From assembly GCA_964353875.1 (NCBI GenBank), contig CAYGXU010000077.1, positions 1 through 15,019 of the forward strand: a stretch of 15,019 bases of DNA, read 5' to 3'. A model generated the notes under the pieces. That model did no database searches and was not told the DNA's origin. It saw only the letters and a program-made list of their open reading frames with translations. Below are positions 6,907-14,792 of the stretch, piece by piece; within the stretch, counting starts at the first letter, position 1; the number at the start of each line of letters is the position of its first letter. The translations under genes were made by a program, and so were the position numbers. This stretch comes from MGNI01 sp964353875. GTDB lineage: Bacteria; Chloroflexota; Anaerolineae; Anaerolineales; E44-bin32.

Positions 6907-8313
6907 TCACTTATCCTTTAAATAGTCTTTCAGACTTCGTTGCACACGGAATGCATCGGAGACGGCCTGCTTGGCCGCCGCGGGAGCGGCACGCATGGCT
7001 GAGAGGCGCTCAGAAATGCCGAAGATCTCCTGCTCGGCGCGTTCTTCACCCAGGAGCAGGGCATACTGTCGCAAGGAGTCCACGGTCGAAGCAGCTTGTT
7101 TTTCGCCATCGGTCGCGCCATGAGCCATGGCGCGAGAGACGCCCAATACGCTGGCAGCTTTCATTTGGGTGAAGACACGCTCGGCCACCGGCATGACTAC
7201 CCCGTCACGCAGATGAAATGCCGCCTGTTTCAAAAATCGAACTGTGATGCGATTAACAGGTGTGTTGATTTCATTCCCCGCTGGAGAATGGAATGTCAGC
7301 ATGCCTTCAATGCTCAATTTCGAACCCGCCGGTTGAGCCAGGAGCGCCAGACGCAGTGGGATTTCCAGCTCGGTATCGCATGGGATATCCCCAATTGAGA
7401 CGACCGCCTCGCTGCCATGCTGTTGGATTGAGTAGGCAGCCGAGAGCGGGATGAGCGTGGCGCCGTTAGGGACCCTCAGCCGGATGCGTACATTGCGAGC
7501 AGCCAACAGGGCAACCTCGCCCAATTCACCCGTCAGGTAGGCAGCAATCTGGTTGGCCGCCAGGATATGATAGAAGCGACCACCGCCCTGGGTGGCGATC
7601 TCAGCCATCAAAGCCTCGTTGTAGTCAAGCCCTACTCCCAGGGTGGAGACAATGCAGCCGCGCTGTCGAGCCTCGAATGCCCGATGCCCGATTAACTCAA
7701 GGTCGGTTTCACCGACATTGGCCTGCCCATCGCTGAGCAGCAGCACAAGGTTTGTCTCCTGCCCAATCTTATCCGCCTCTTCCAGACCGAGGTCTAAGCC
7801 AGCACACAGTGCGGTCATCCCGCCGGCTTCTATCTCCTGCATGGCGCTATCGATTGTTTTTCGGACACTCGCTCCTATGCCGGTTGGCTCGAGGACTCGC
7901 CTCGTTTCGTTCGCAAACGTCACCAACGAGATGGTATCGCCCTCGTGCAGACAGTTTACGGCCTGACGCACCGCTTCCTTGGCTTGAGCAATCTTTTCGC
8001 CCTGCATCGAGCCGGAGGTATCCAGGATGGCTGTAAAGCCGAGCGGAGGACGGCCCGTTTCAGTCGGTGCGAGTTGATCGGCGGGGACTTGTTCGGGGGT
8101 TCGAATAGTGATGAGCAGATGCCGTTCCACATTTTGGCTTGCTGGTGCAGCGACCTGGTCGAGTTCCATCTGGACTTGAAGGTAGGATGGTCCTTTACCG
8201 GCGGAGATTTGATCTTCAAACGCCAATTCACCTCCGCAACGAGCGCAGGTTTTCACCCCGACCGGTTCATCTTGCGGAAGGCCACAGTATAAGCAACGCA
8301 TAAGACGGGACAT
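6907..8313 (-). CDS. Zinc-ribbon / von Willebrand factor A domain protein
   Basis: This 468-residue protein is counted from the ATG at 8313. That start is chosen because AGGAG lies 5 nt upstream; an in-frame ATG at 8349 has no such site. Residues 7-26 form a zinc ribbon with two CxxC pairs (C7/C10 and C23/C26). A vWA domain follows (about 90-260) with a complete metal-ion-dependent adhesion site: DTSGS (D98, S100, S102), T167 in GGMTAL and D195 in LLLSDGQANVG. The rest looks like a beta-sandwich followed by a charged helical tail ending LKDYLKDK. No signal peptide or membrane helix is seen, so it is probably cytoplasmic. vWA proteins often scaffold AAA+ or STAND ATPase systems. Here it follows the STAND gene by 106 nt. 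An adaptor role is inferred. Confidence 0.88.
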   Translation of the reverse strand: MSRLMRCLYCGLPQDEPVGVKTCARCGGELAFEDQISAGKGPSYLQVQMELDQVAAPASQNVERHLLITIRTPEQVPADQLAPTETGRPPLGFTAILDTSGSMQGEKIAQAKEAVRQAVNCLHEGDTISLVTFANETRRVLEPTGIGASVRKTIDSAMQEIEAGGMTALCAGLDLGLEEADKIGQETNLVLLLSDGQANVGETDLELIGHRAFEARQRGCIVSTLGVGLDYNEALMAEIATQGGGRFYHILAANQIAAYLTGELGEVALLAARNVRIRLRVPNGATLIPLSAAYSIQQHGSEAVVSIGDIPCDTELEIPLRLALLAQPAGSKLSIEGMLTFHSPAGNEINTPVNRITVRFLKQAAFHLRDGVVMPVAERVFTQMKAASVLGVSRAMAHGATDGEKQAASTVDSLRQYALLLGEERAEQEIFGISERLSAMRAAPAAAKQAVSDAFRVQRSLKDYLKDK

Positions 8314-8318
8314 GTTAT

Positions 8319-8323
8319 CTCCT
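8319..8323 (-). promoter_or_regulatory. Strong Shine-Dalgarno of the zinc-ribbon/vWA gene
   Basis: AAAGGAG-ATAAC-ATG (minus strand) places AGGAG 5 nt before the ATG at 8313. This decides in favour of that start over the in-frame ATG at 8349, 12 codons upstream. The upstream ATG would add residues MPLTSSFVKGDN, which are not part of the zinc ribbon. Confidence 0.8.
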
Positions 8324-8419
8324 TTGACGAATGACGAGGTCAATGGCATTTTATAGGTCTACTCTCCATAGAGCCATATCTCCGTTTTCTCATTCGAGAC
8401 TTTATATATGGATTCCTAA

Positions 8420-11400
8420 TCAAGCGATATGCTCTCTTACCCAATTCAGCGCCTCTTCTGTTCGCTGGATATGCGCTTCATCCCCCAGCTCACGTGCGAT
8501 TTCGAGCGCTTTGCCCAGGCTATCTAAGGCGTCCATCACCCTTTCCCATTCGATATAAATCAATCCCTTGGCAAAGTGAATCAAGGAGAGCTCTCTCTGA
8601 TAGCCAAATTGCTGACAGATGCCTTCAGCCTCTTGATATAAGCGCATGGCCGTACCCCATTCGCCACGGTCGTGCAATTTGGGGGCACGCTGTAATATCG
8701 CCTGCTGCAAGCCGTGCAGATCGCCCAACTGGCGACGGATACCCTCCGCTTCCTCGATGAGAGCTAGCGCCCTTTCTTTATCATCGTGATCTGTGAGGAA
8801 TGTAGCCTGGCAGATGAGTGAATTGGCCAGGCCGTCCAGAACACGCAAATCCCGGCAAATATGCTCTTGTTCCTGAAAAAGCTTCATGGCGTTGTCCGTA
8901 TCTTTGCGGGAATAGAGCAGAATCCCCTGATTCCCGAGGGAGCGTTGCAGGTCATCCAGGAACCCCTCCTGGCGGCAGATGCGCTCTTGTTCTTTGAATA
9001 GGGTCATGGAGCCATCCATGTCACCTCGATTGAGCAAGACCAGGCCCTGGTTATTCAATGAGCGTTCCAGGCCCTCCAGATAGCCATATTGACGGCAAAT
9101 ACCCTCCTGTTTTTGGTAGAGGGACATGGCGCCATCCAGGTCTTTATGGCGAAAGAAGACATTGGCCTGGTTTCCCAGGGAACGCTGCAGCCCAAGCATA
9201 TCCTCCAACTCACGGCAGATGCGTTCCTCTTCGCGATGCAAGGCGATAGCGCCATCCCAATCACTGATGCGGAATAAGATGCTCCCCTTTTTGCCAATGG
9301 CGACGGCCAGGTTTTCCAAGTCTTTATTCTCTTGATGGAAGTGGATCAGTGCATCCCACAAGGAAAGGGCTTCCTTATAATGGCCGCTGTCGGTCAGCAA
9401 GCTCCCTATCTCGGAGGCAAGATCAGAAGCTTGACTCGGCTGGGAAATGATGGTTTGGTAAACATCCGCCATCCTGTATGTCGAATTGCCCTCGACTTGC
9501 GCCCAAGATCTCATGACATCAAAACGGTTGATCTCCCATGCGGCGGCGAAGAAATCCAGATCGGATAAAAGACCGCTCAGGCGTTGCCACTCTTTTGATT
9601 GAGCCAACTGCCAGGGAAGTTCGTCAATTTGTCGTGGGGAGTGACGCGGTTGCCCTTCAAAATAGGTCGCCAGGTCAAGATGACTCTTCCTTACCTCCTC
9701 TTCGGTTGTCAGATAACGATTTTGCACAGCCTGACGCAGGTAGTCATGGAAAAAGCCGATCAAGCCTGCTCGGATGACAAATGACTGCTCCAAGGCCAGA
9801 AAAAATGGAGACCAGTAAGCACGCGGCAAAGGCTGTCCATCCGAACCGAGCAACTCCAGCAACTCAGCTTCAGAAAGACCATGCCTGGCCGCCCATAGCA
9901 AGGACATCGAAGCGCGCACCGAGCCAGGTCGCTCTCGCTCATAATCTTGCTCTGAGCGTTCTAGAATGAGTTCGTAAAGGGCAGGGATGGTTGGCGCTTT
10001 CAGGTAAGCCTCGATGCGCTCATCCAGGCGCTCATGCACGCCGAACAAGCGCAGTTCATCCAGAAGAGCATGCAGGAAGAGGGGGTTCTGGCACTGAGGC
10101 GCATTGGCGATGCATTCGATACGCACTGCGCTGAGCGCCTTGGTGAATAGTGCCAGATACTCCCGGATCATCTGCTTGCGTTCGTCCACATCGAGGGGCT
10201 CGACGTTCAGGATTGGCCAGCCGCGTTTGGTAAGCTCATCCAGCGACCGACCGGGCAGGGTGGAGAGGAGGATGCGCACATTTTCCGGTATATGGGAAGG
10301 AAGCCAGACCAGGTCCGGAGCGCCGTCGCGGTCCTCCAGTTGGTTGAGAGCATCTAAGATGATCACCACTTGTCCCTTGGCAGCGGCCATATAAAGCCAG
10401 TTGAGGAAGTTCGCCCGCAGCTCGTCAGGCTGATGGGGGATCTCATCCGGGAGGTTGAAGTTGCGCTTGAATTCCCCCAGGATGCGGCGTAACATGGCTT
10501 CCCAATCGGCGCTTGTGGGCGTGGCGCCAATGAAGTGCATCAGCACCAGGTCTTGGGGATGGCTTGCCCGGTAGCGGACCGCCCAGTTCGCCAGCAGGGC
10601 GGATTTGCCTGAACCTGACTCGCCCAGGATCACGAGGGGCGAGCCGTCGCCTTGGGCATGCTCATCCAGTCGGTCAAAATAAACCTTCCGGCCGATGTAG
10701 ACCCGCGCCCGGCTGGCGGCGAAGGCATCATGCTCGGCCGCCTCGCGGTCGAGCGGATCGGGTTGCGAACCTTGCGGATAGAGGTCATCGATGACCGTCA
10801 TCAGGTCACGCAAGACCCACTCACCGAGTTGTTTCGGGTCTCGGTAGCTGCTTCTCACCGGAAAACCGCTCTTGATGATCCGTTCCTTGAGGGCGATCAG
10901 CTTGCTCCTGCGCCTCTCAGATCGGCGGCTGGCTTCTTCTATTCCGAATTGTGCGATTTCTTCGGGCGTGGGCTCTTCCCGGCATATGGATCGTTGCTCA
11001 GGAGACAGTGTGTCGATGTAGGCTGGATCGCGGAAATAGAAGAAGGCGCGCTCGGCCATGTCAGGATTGTTGAGCACGCCGTGCAGGATCTCGAGTTCAG
11101 TGATGGAATGATCAAAGTGTTCAGCCAGCCATGGCTGAAGCTGAACAAGTTCTTCAGGGATCTCGTCAGGAATCCAGCCATAGCGCTCACCCAGCAGGCC
11201 AATGAAATAGGGACGACAGCGCTGGATCTCTTCCAGGCAGATGGGCAACACTTCACCTTCGGCAGTTTGCTCGTCGGTGATGCCCCAGCGCAGGTCAACC
11301 TCGCCCCAGGTGACGCCGCGTGACTCGCACAGTTTGCGAAGCTGGGGAAAGATGAATTTGACCATCTCATCCCGCTCGGCCTGCATGTCACGAAAGGTGG

Positions 11401-11455
11401 ACGAGACAAAGACGCGGATGACACGTTGCTCTGTGGAATGGCTTTTATGATTCAT
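8420..11455 (-). CDS. DUF4062 (TIR-like) - STAND/NACHT-type ATPase - TPR repeat protein
   Basis: This 1011-residue protein has three parts. The DUF4062 domain (about 12-100) shows IRVFVSSTFRDMQAERDEM, VDLRWGIT and FIGLLGERYGWIP. A STAND-type P-loop ATPase (about 250-510) has Walker A GESGSGKS at 278-285 and Walker B QVVIILDALNQLED at 362-375. A winged-helix-like segment (about 512-580) leads through a helical linker to eight 40-residue TPR-type repeats (697-1011). This is the plan of STAND signal-transduction ATPases: repeats sense a ligand, the ATPase oligomerises and the N-terminal domain acts. Related architectures occur in bacterial antiviral and self-killing systems. The start at ATG 11455 has AAGGAAA about 3-5 nt upstream and overlaps the SLOG gene by 11 nt. 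NADase activity of the DUF4062 domain is not shown. Confidence 0.9.
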   Translation of the reverse strand: MNHKSHSTEQRVIRVFVSSTFRDMQAERDEMVKFIFPQLRKLCESRGVTWGEVDLRWGITDEQTAEGEVLPICLEEIQRCRPYFIGLLGERYGWIPDEIPEELVQLQPWLAEHFDHSITELEILHGVLNNPDMAERAFFYFRDPAYIDTLSPEQRSICREEPTPEEIAQFGIEEASRRSERRRSKLIALKERIIKSGFPVRSSYRDPKQLGEWVLRDLMTVIDDLYPQGSQPDPLDREAAEHDAFAASRARVYIGRKVYFDRLDEHAQGDGSPLVILGESGSGKSALLANWAVRYRASHPQDLVLMHFIGATPTSADWEAMLRRILGEFKRNFNLPDEIPHQPDELRANFLNWLYMAAAKGQVVIILDALNQLEDRDGAPDLVWLPSHIPENVRILLSTLPGRSLDELTKRGWPILNVEPLDVDERKQMIREYLALFTKALSAVRIECIANAPQCQNPLFLHALLDELRLFGVHERLDERIEAYLKAPTIPALYELILERSEQDYERERPGSVRASMSLLWAARHGLSEAELLELLGSDGQPLPRAYWSPFFLALEQSFVIRAGLIGFFHDYLRQAVQNRYLTTEEEVRKSHLDLATYFEGQPRHSPRQIDELPWQLAQSKEWQRLSGLLSDLDFFAAAWEINRFDVMRSWAQVEGNSTYRMADVYQTIISQPSQASDLASEIGSLLTDSGHYKEALSLWDALIHFHQENKDLENLAVAIGKKGSILFRISDWDGAIALHREEERICRELEDMLGLQRSLGNQANVFFRHKDLDGAMSLYQKQEGICRQYGYLEGLERSLNNQGLVLLNRGDMDGSMTLFKEQERICRQEGFLDDLQRSLGNQGILLYSRKDTDNAMKLFQEQEHICRDLRVLDGLANSLICQATFLTDHDDKERALALIEEAEGIRRQLGDLHGLQQAILQRAPKLHDRGEWGTAMRLYQEAEGICQQFGYQRELSLIHFAKGLIYIEWERVMDALDSLGKALEIARELGDEAHIQRTEEALNWVREHIA
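8423..9367 (-). repeat. Eight tandem 120-bp TPR-coding repeats
   Basis: The 3' part of the STAND gene encodes eight consecutive units of 40 residues (the last of 35), starting at residues 697, 737, 777, 817, 857, 897, 937 and 977. The consensus is roughly (M/L)-x-L-(Y/F)-x-E-x-E-x-I-C-R-x followed by L-x-x-L-x-x-S-L-x-N-Q-x. Units at residues 737-856 are the most alike, and the DNA keeps a 120-bp period. For example, near-identical strings resembling gcagatgcgctcttgttc recur near 8860, 8980, 9100 and 9220 (plus strand). The array resembles kinesin-light-chain/nephrocystin-type TPRs. Similar units suggest recent duplication and a surface that can change repeat number. Confidence 0.85.
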
Positions 11456-12038
11456 CGTTTCCTTTGTCTTTTTTGTAGGAAGCGTCGGGAAATCTTTCGA
11501 AAATCACGCCCTTTTGTCCTTTGTTAAAAGCAGGCAGTTGATCTTTGCCAGGCCTGTATGGATGGGTCTTTACCCAGGCGATAGGTAGACCACGCTGACG
11601 CGCCTCGGTAATCACCTGACCGGTTCCGCCGCGACCGCGGGCTTGCTTCCCATCCCAGATGGCAAGTAACACCTGGCAGTGGTCCAGGATAAAATGTCCG
11701 GCGGCTTCGTATGATGCATGACGAGAAGGTTTAGGAGTTATTTCGATAACCTGATCGGCATGGGCAAGCAAAAATAAGAACTCCTTTCGAGACTCTTCCG
11801 AAAGGAATTCCGCCAGGTAATCCATTTTATGGATGGGAAGGGGCGCAATCAATCGGGTGTCTTTGTAGGCGAGCGCCTTGTGCGCTGCCAGGCGATCTGC
11901 ACCTTCGGCTAATGATGAATACAAAATGTACGGTGTAGGAAATACCTGCCTTATCGCACTAAACGCTTTATCGATCCCTTGGATGACATCGTCCGGATCG
12001 GTTAAAAACCTGTGCCCGGTCACGCCGATAGCGGTCAT
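11445..12038 (-). CDS. SLOG-family (Rossmann-like, nucleotide-binding) protein
   Basis: This 197-residue protein is made of one SLOG/DprA-LOG-like domain. Visible marks are GVTGHR at 5-10 (first strand and loop), YSSLAEGADRLAA at 40-52, LLAIWDG at 124-130 and the glycine-rich GRGGTGQVI at 135-143 with the following helix (TEARQRG). These are the places where this superfamily binds or cleaves nucleotides or nucleotide-derived ligands. Residues 161-197 form a charged, Lys-rich tail. No membrane segment is present. The gene starts 14 nt after the RyR gene, without a clear Shine-Dalgarno, and its stop overlaps the STAND gene start by 11 nt (ATGAATCATAA). It is therefore probably co-translated with both. 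A role as nucleotide sensor or as nucleotide-processing effector is inferred from family and context. Confidence 0.85.
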   Translation of the reverse strand: MTAIGVTGHRFLTDPDDVIQGIDKAFSAIRQVFPTPYILYSSLAEGADRLAAHKALAYKDTRLIAPLPIHKMDYLAEFLSEESRKEFLFLLAHADQVIEITPKPSRHASYEAAGHFILDHCQVLLAIWDGKQARGRGGTGQVITEARQRGLPIAWVKTHPYRPGKDQLPAFNKGQKGVIFERFPDASYKKDKGNDES

Positions 12039-12052
12039 ATTATCAATATTGG

Positions 12053-14722
12053 TTAACTTCGTTGGCTAACATGCTTCGATTGGACGATGGCGTATCCGGC
12101 TCGGGCCAGGATCTGGGGAATGCCCCGTACCAATTGGCGATCTTTCTCTTTTTCGTTTTCCGGCAATTCGCCCCAAGGAAGAAGCGCTTTATGAAGCTTC
12201 TGGTCTTTATCTGTCTCCGCAGCGAGGGTCCAACCTTCGGCTAATTTCGATTTCATCCAACGTTCATGCTCCATGACTGACAACCGTTCCAAATCCTCGC
12301 CAGGGAAATTAAAAGGCGGTTCGTTGCTACGAGCGGGGATCATCACATAGCCGGCGCTGGTTAGCTTTGTAGAAATGTCTCGCACGTTCTGACGATTCTG
12401 CTCCTTAAAATCTTCAGGCAAATCGACATAAGGAATCAATGCCGTATGCGTTTTGAGTGTATCGTCCGTGCGTGATCCTGGTTGATAGCCACTCTCCCTC
12501 AAGCCCTCGCAGAAGATCTCATGCGCTGCGCCGGCTAATGCCTCCAGAACCTCGCCTTCCAGTTCGATTTTTTGGACCAAAGCCAGGAAGTTTTGACCAT
12601 CCACATGCAAGTCAAGTTGAGCTTCGGCTGGCAGACTGGAGCGTTCAAACGCGGTCTTCCCGGTCAACTGGCTCATGGCGATGATGGACTCAATGGAACG
12701 TACCCCATGGCGGTATTCACGCGTCTGCAGCAAAGCACGCAGAACGCCACGGTCGATGGCCAATACTTCTTTGCCCTCTCGTTTTTCAAAGAGTTGTGGG
12801 ACATTTCGCTTGAGGATTGAGCGCAGCAATATGGCGCGACGGATGATGGAATACGGATCACCCTCGACTGACTTGACTGGATTGGGTCCCAATATGTTGA
12901 TGTATCCCTTCAAGCGACTGGCGAAATCCGGTCCTTTGGCTGCACGGAAAGCTTCAGGGGATAGTCCTTGCCCAAACTCAGCCATGTTAGCGGCTGTCCC
13001 ACCAGCAAAGACGAAGATCGACCGGCCGATGGGATGGGCGATTTGTCCTTCTTGAAAACGGCCATCCTGCATTGGAGCCAGGAAATGCCGTAACCAGCCG
13101 AGCGGTTCACCGTTCAGGGAGGTATCGAATTCATCCCAAAAGACCAGTGGGATCTTCCCACTCAGCCCAACATCTCTGACCTGATGAAGAGCTGCCAACA
13201 ACTCATCGGGTGAGTTCCGTTGAGAAAGATTGAATTCACGAACTTCGATCTGGCCTGGCAACAAGGAGTTGGCGATCTCGATGATCCCGAAGGATTTGCC
13301 CGAACCGGGGGAGCCGAAGACAGCGATCGAGAGGGGGCGCTTCTGCTGGCTCTGTCGGCAGTACTCGCTGACCAAGGCACGAATACTACGGAAGCCTTCG
13401 ATCTCCTGGCGGTCAACCGTAAGCAGGTTACCAAACTGACCCAAAGGAACACCCTCGAGGGCGTTTTCGGGACCTTTTAGGACGATTTGTTCTGCTACCT
13501 GGTCAAGCGTTCCTTTGTAGCGGTCTTGAAGGATCGTCCAGAATCCAGCAGACAATGGTCTCTGATTCGGATCTGCCGGGTATTTGATAAACCTGAGAGG
13601 GTCTTGCACTTCGACCATGGCAAAATTCGTTTTCCCCTGAGCCATAATGGAGGCGATATATTTAACCGGAAACTCCAAGCGAACCTGGTCGATCGATGCG
13701 CCTCTTTCCCCATACCCTTCCAGATGGAGTGCTCGCATTGCGGCCAGACCGGTTTGAATGCCAAGGTGAAGGTTGGGATCTTTGGGTGAGAACATCCATT
13801 GACGGATAATGCCGGCGGTCAGACAGGATGTATGCCCGATCATACCGCCGGGGTGATTCTGCTCCCACATGCCTTCGATGACTTTGGGATCAAAGATCAA
13901 AAAGCACTTGGAAATGATCTTCTGCTGCTCTTGCCTGGACAACAAAATCGCACCGGCTGTGCCAAACGATACCACAACGTGGGCACAGTGAGATAAGGCG
14001 TTTACGCAGGGATTGTGGATCAATTCCCAGAAGACATCTTGCGCTGTCCGTTCCCAGGAGAGTTCGCGGCTGATTTGGACCTCGGTCAGGCGCAGGTCAT
14101 TTGCCGTCGTGATCACGATCAGATTGTCTGAGTATTGGCTGTGCAAGTGATCCCAGAGAGGTCCTTGAGCCACCGGCCTGGCCATTTTGACCACGAACCA
14201 AGGCTTTTTCTTTGATGATGTGGTAACTGCCTGTGGCCAGAGATCGGGACGGTCGCGAAAGCCTAATCCCGCATCATCCAGCACGACTAAATCCACCTCC
14301 GCTGTATCATCAACGATAGGATGTTCAGGAATCTCATTTGAACGGCGCAGGCCAAGAAATTCTTCAACACGCCAGGCAGGCTTTTCTTTGTCGAACGGCG
14401 GTTTCTCGCCATATTTATGATGGGACCATAAGGCAAAGGAGTGATGAAAGCGAGGATCGTCAGGGTAAATTTCAGAGGGACTTCGCGGCGAAGAGGGTTG
14501 ATAGACGGAACAAGCCTCGGATTGATCATCCAACAACTCGCAACCGCAGGCCTGGATGAGATCGGCCAGCAAAGCGCTGCCGCCCCTCTGCCAGAAAATG
14601 CGCGTCGTATCTTCACTCCAAATTAGCGGAGTCGCTTTGAAACGGCGTGCCCTGGCGAGATTCCAATCCATGGTGAGGTCCCCCGCAACGACGATTGACA
14701 GCGATGCTGATGTTTTTTTCAT
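12053..14722 (-). CDS. PfkB-like - AAA+ ATPase - tandem RyR domain protein
   Basis: This is an 889-residue multidomain protein. Residues about 8-310 look like a PfkB/ribokinase fold: VVAGDLTMDW at 11-20, the GGSALLADLIQACG helix at 47-60, VDLVVLDD at 143-150 and HVVVSFGTAGAILL at 248-261. The usual GAGD catalytic motif is replaced (GGMIGHTSCLTAG, 292-304). Residues about 444-690 are an AAA+ ATPase: Walker A GSPGSGKS at 470-477, Walker B LVFWDEFD at 526-533, sensor-1-type VFAGGTAAN at 571-579, a possible arginine finger R603 and sensor-2-type HGVRS at 672-676. The C-terminus carries two RyR-type units, about 730-797 and 815-885. The second has MEHERWMKSKLAEGW, LLPWGELPENEKEKDR and ARAGYAIV. 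AGGAAAGG lies 4 nt before the ATG. It is the first gene of the cluster. Confidence 0.88.
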   Translation of the reverse strand: MKKTSASLSIVVAGDLTMDWNLARARRFKATPLIWSEDTTRIFWQRGGSALLADLIQACGCELLDDQSEACSVYQPSSPRSPSEIYPDDPRFHHSFALWSHHKYGEKPPFDKEKPAWRVEEFLGLRRSNEIPEHPIVDDTAEVDLVVLDDAGLGFRDRPDLWPQAVTTSSKKKPWFVVKMARPVAQGPLWDHLHSQYSDNLIVITTANDLRLTEVQISRELSWERTAQDVFWELIHNPCVNALSHCAHVVVSFGTAGAILLSRQEQQKIISKCFLIFDPKVIEGMWEQNHPGGMIGHTSCLTAGIIRQWMFSPKDPNLHLGIQTGLAAMRALHLEGYGERGASIDQVRLEFPVKYIASIMAQGKTNFAMVEVQDPLRFIKYPADPNQRPLSAGFWTILQDRYKGTLDQVAEQIVLKGPENALEGVPLGQFGNLLTVDRQEIEGFRSIRALVSEYCRQSQQKRPLSIAVFGSPGSGKSFGIIEIANSLLPGQIEVREFNLSQRNSPDELLAALHQVRDVGLSGKIPLVFWDEFDTSLNGEPLGWLRHFLAPMQDGRFQEGQIAHPIGRSIFVFAGGTAANMAEFGQGLSPEAFRAAKGPDFASRLKGYINILGPNPVKSVEGDPYSIIRRAILLRSILKRNVPQLFEKREGKEVLAIDRGVLRALLQTREYRHGVRSIESIIAMSQLTGKTAFERSSLPAEAQLDLHVDGQNFLALVQKIELEGEVLEALAGAAHEIFCEGLRESGYQPGSRTDDTLKTHTALIPYVDLPEDFKEQNRQNVRDISTKLTSAGYVMIPARSNEPPFNFPGEDLERLSVMEHERWMKSKLAEGWTLAAETDKDQKLHKALLPWGELPENEKEKDRQLVRGIPQILARAGYAIVQSKHVSQRS

Positions 14723-14774
14723 GATCCTTTCCTCAAGGGTTAGTTTGCAGATGAATCTGGCTCATTGCTGCCAT

Positions 14775-14791
14775 TGGCTCGAAGAGAGCCA
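14775..14791. repeat. Short inverted repeat TGGCTC-N5-GAGCCA in the 5' leader
   Basis: Six-base arms TGGCTC and GAGCCA flank the 5-nt centre GAAGA (plus strand), just downstream (in transcription order) of the TAAGATA palindrome and 53 nt before the RyR start. If transcription starts further upstream it would form a small leader hairpin. There is no U-tract, so a terminator is unlikely. Confidence 0.35.
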
Positions 14792-14792
14792 T

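Noticed and set aside
8314..8419. A separate promoter for the vWA gene in the gap after the STAND gene
   Set aside because: TATAAA and TATATA strings exist on the minus strand but none has a recognisable -35 at the right distance. Read-through from the STAND gene is the simpler reading.
10652..11323. A 223-codon plus-strand open frame opposite the STAND gene
   Set aside because: It is antisense to the conserved DUF4062 and linker region; the translated product shows no family motif and no ribosome binding site. It is a shadow frame.
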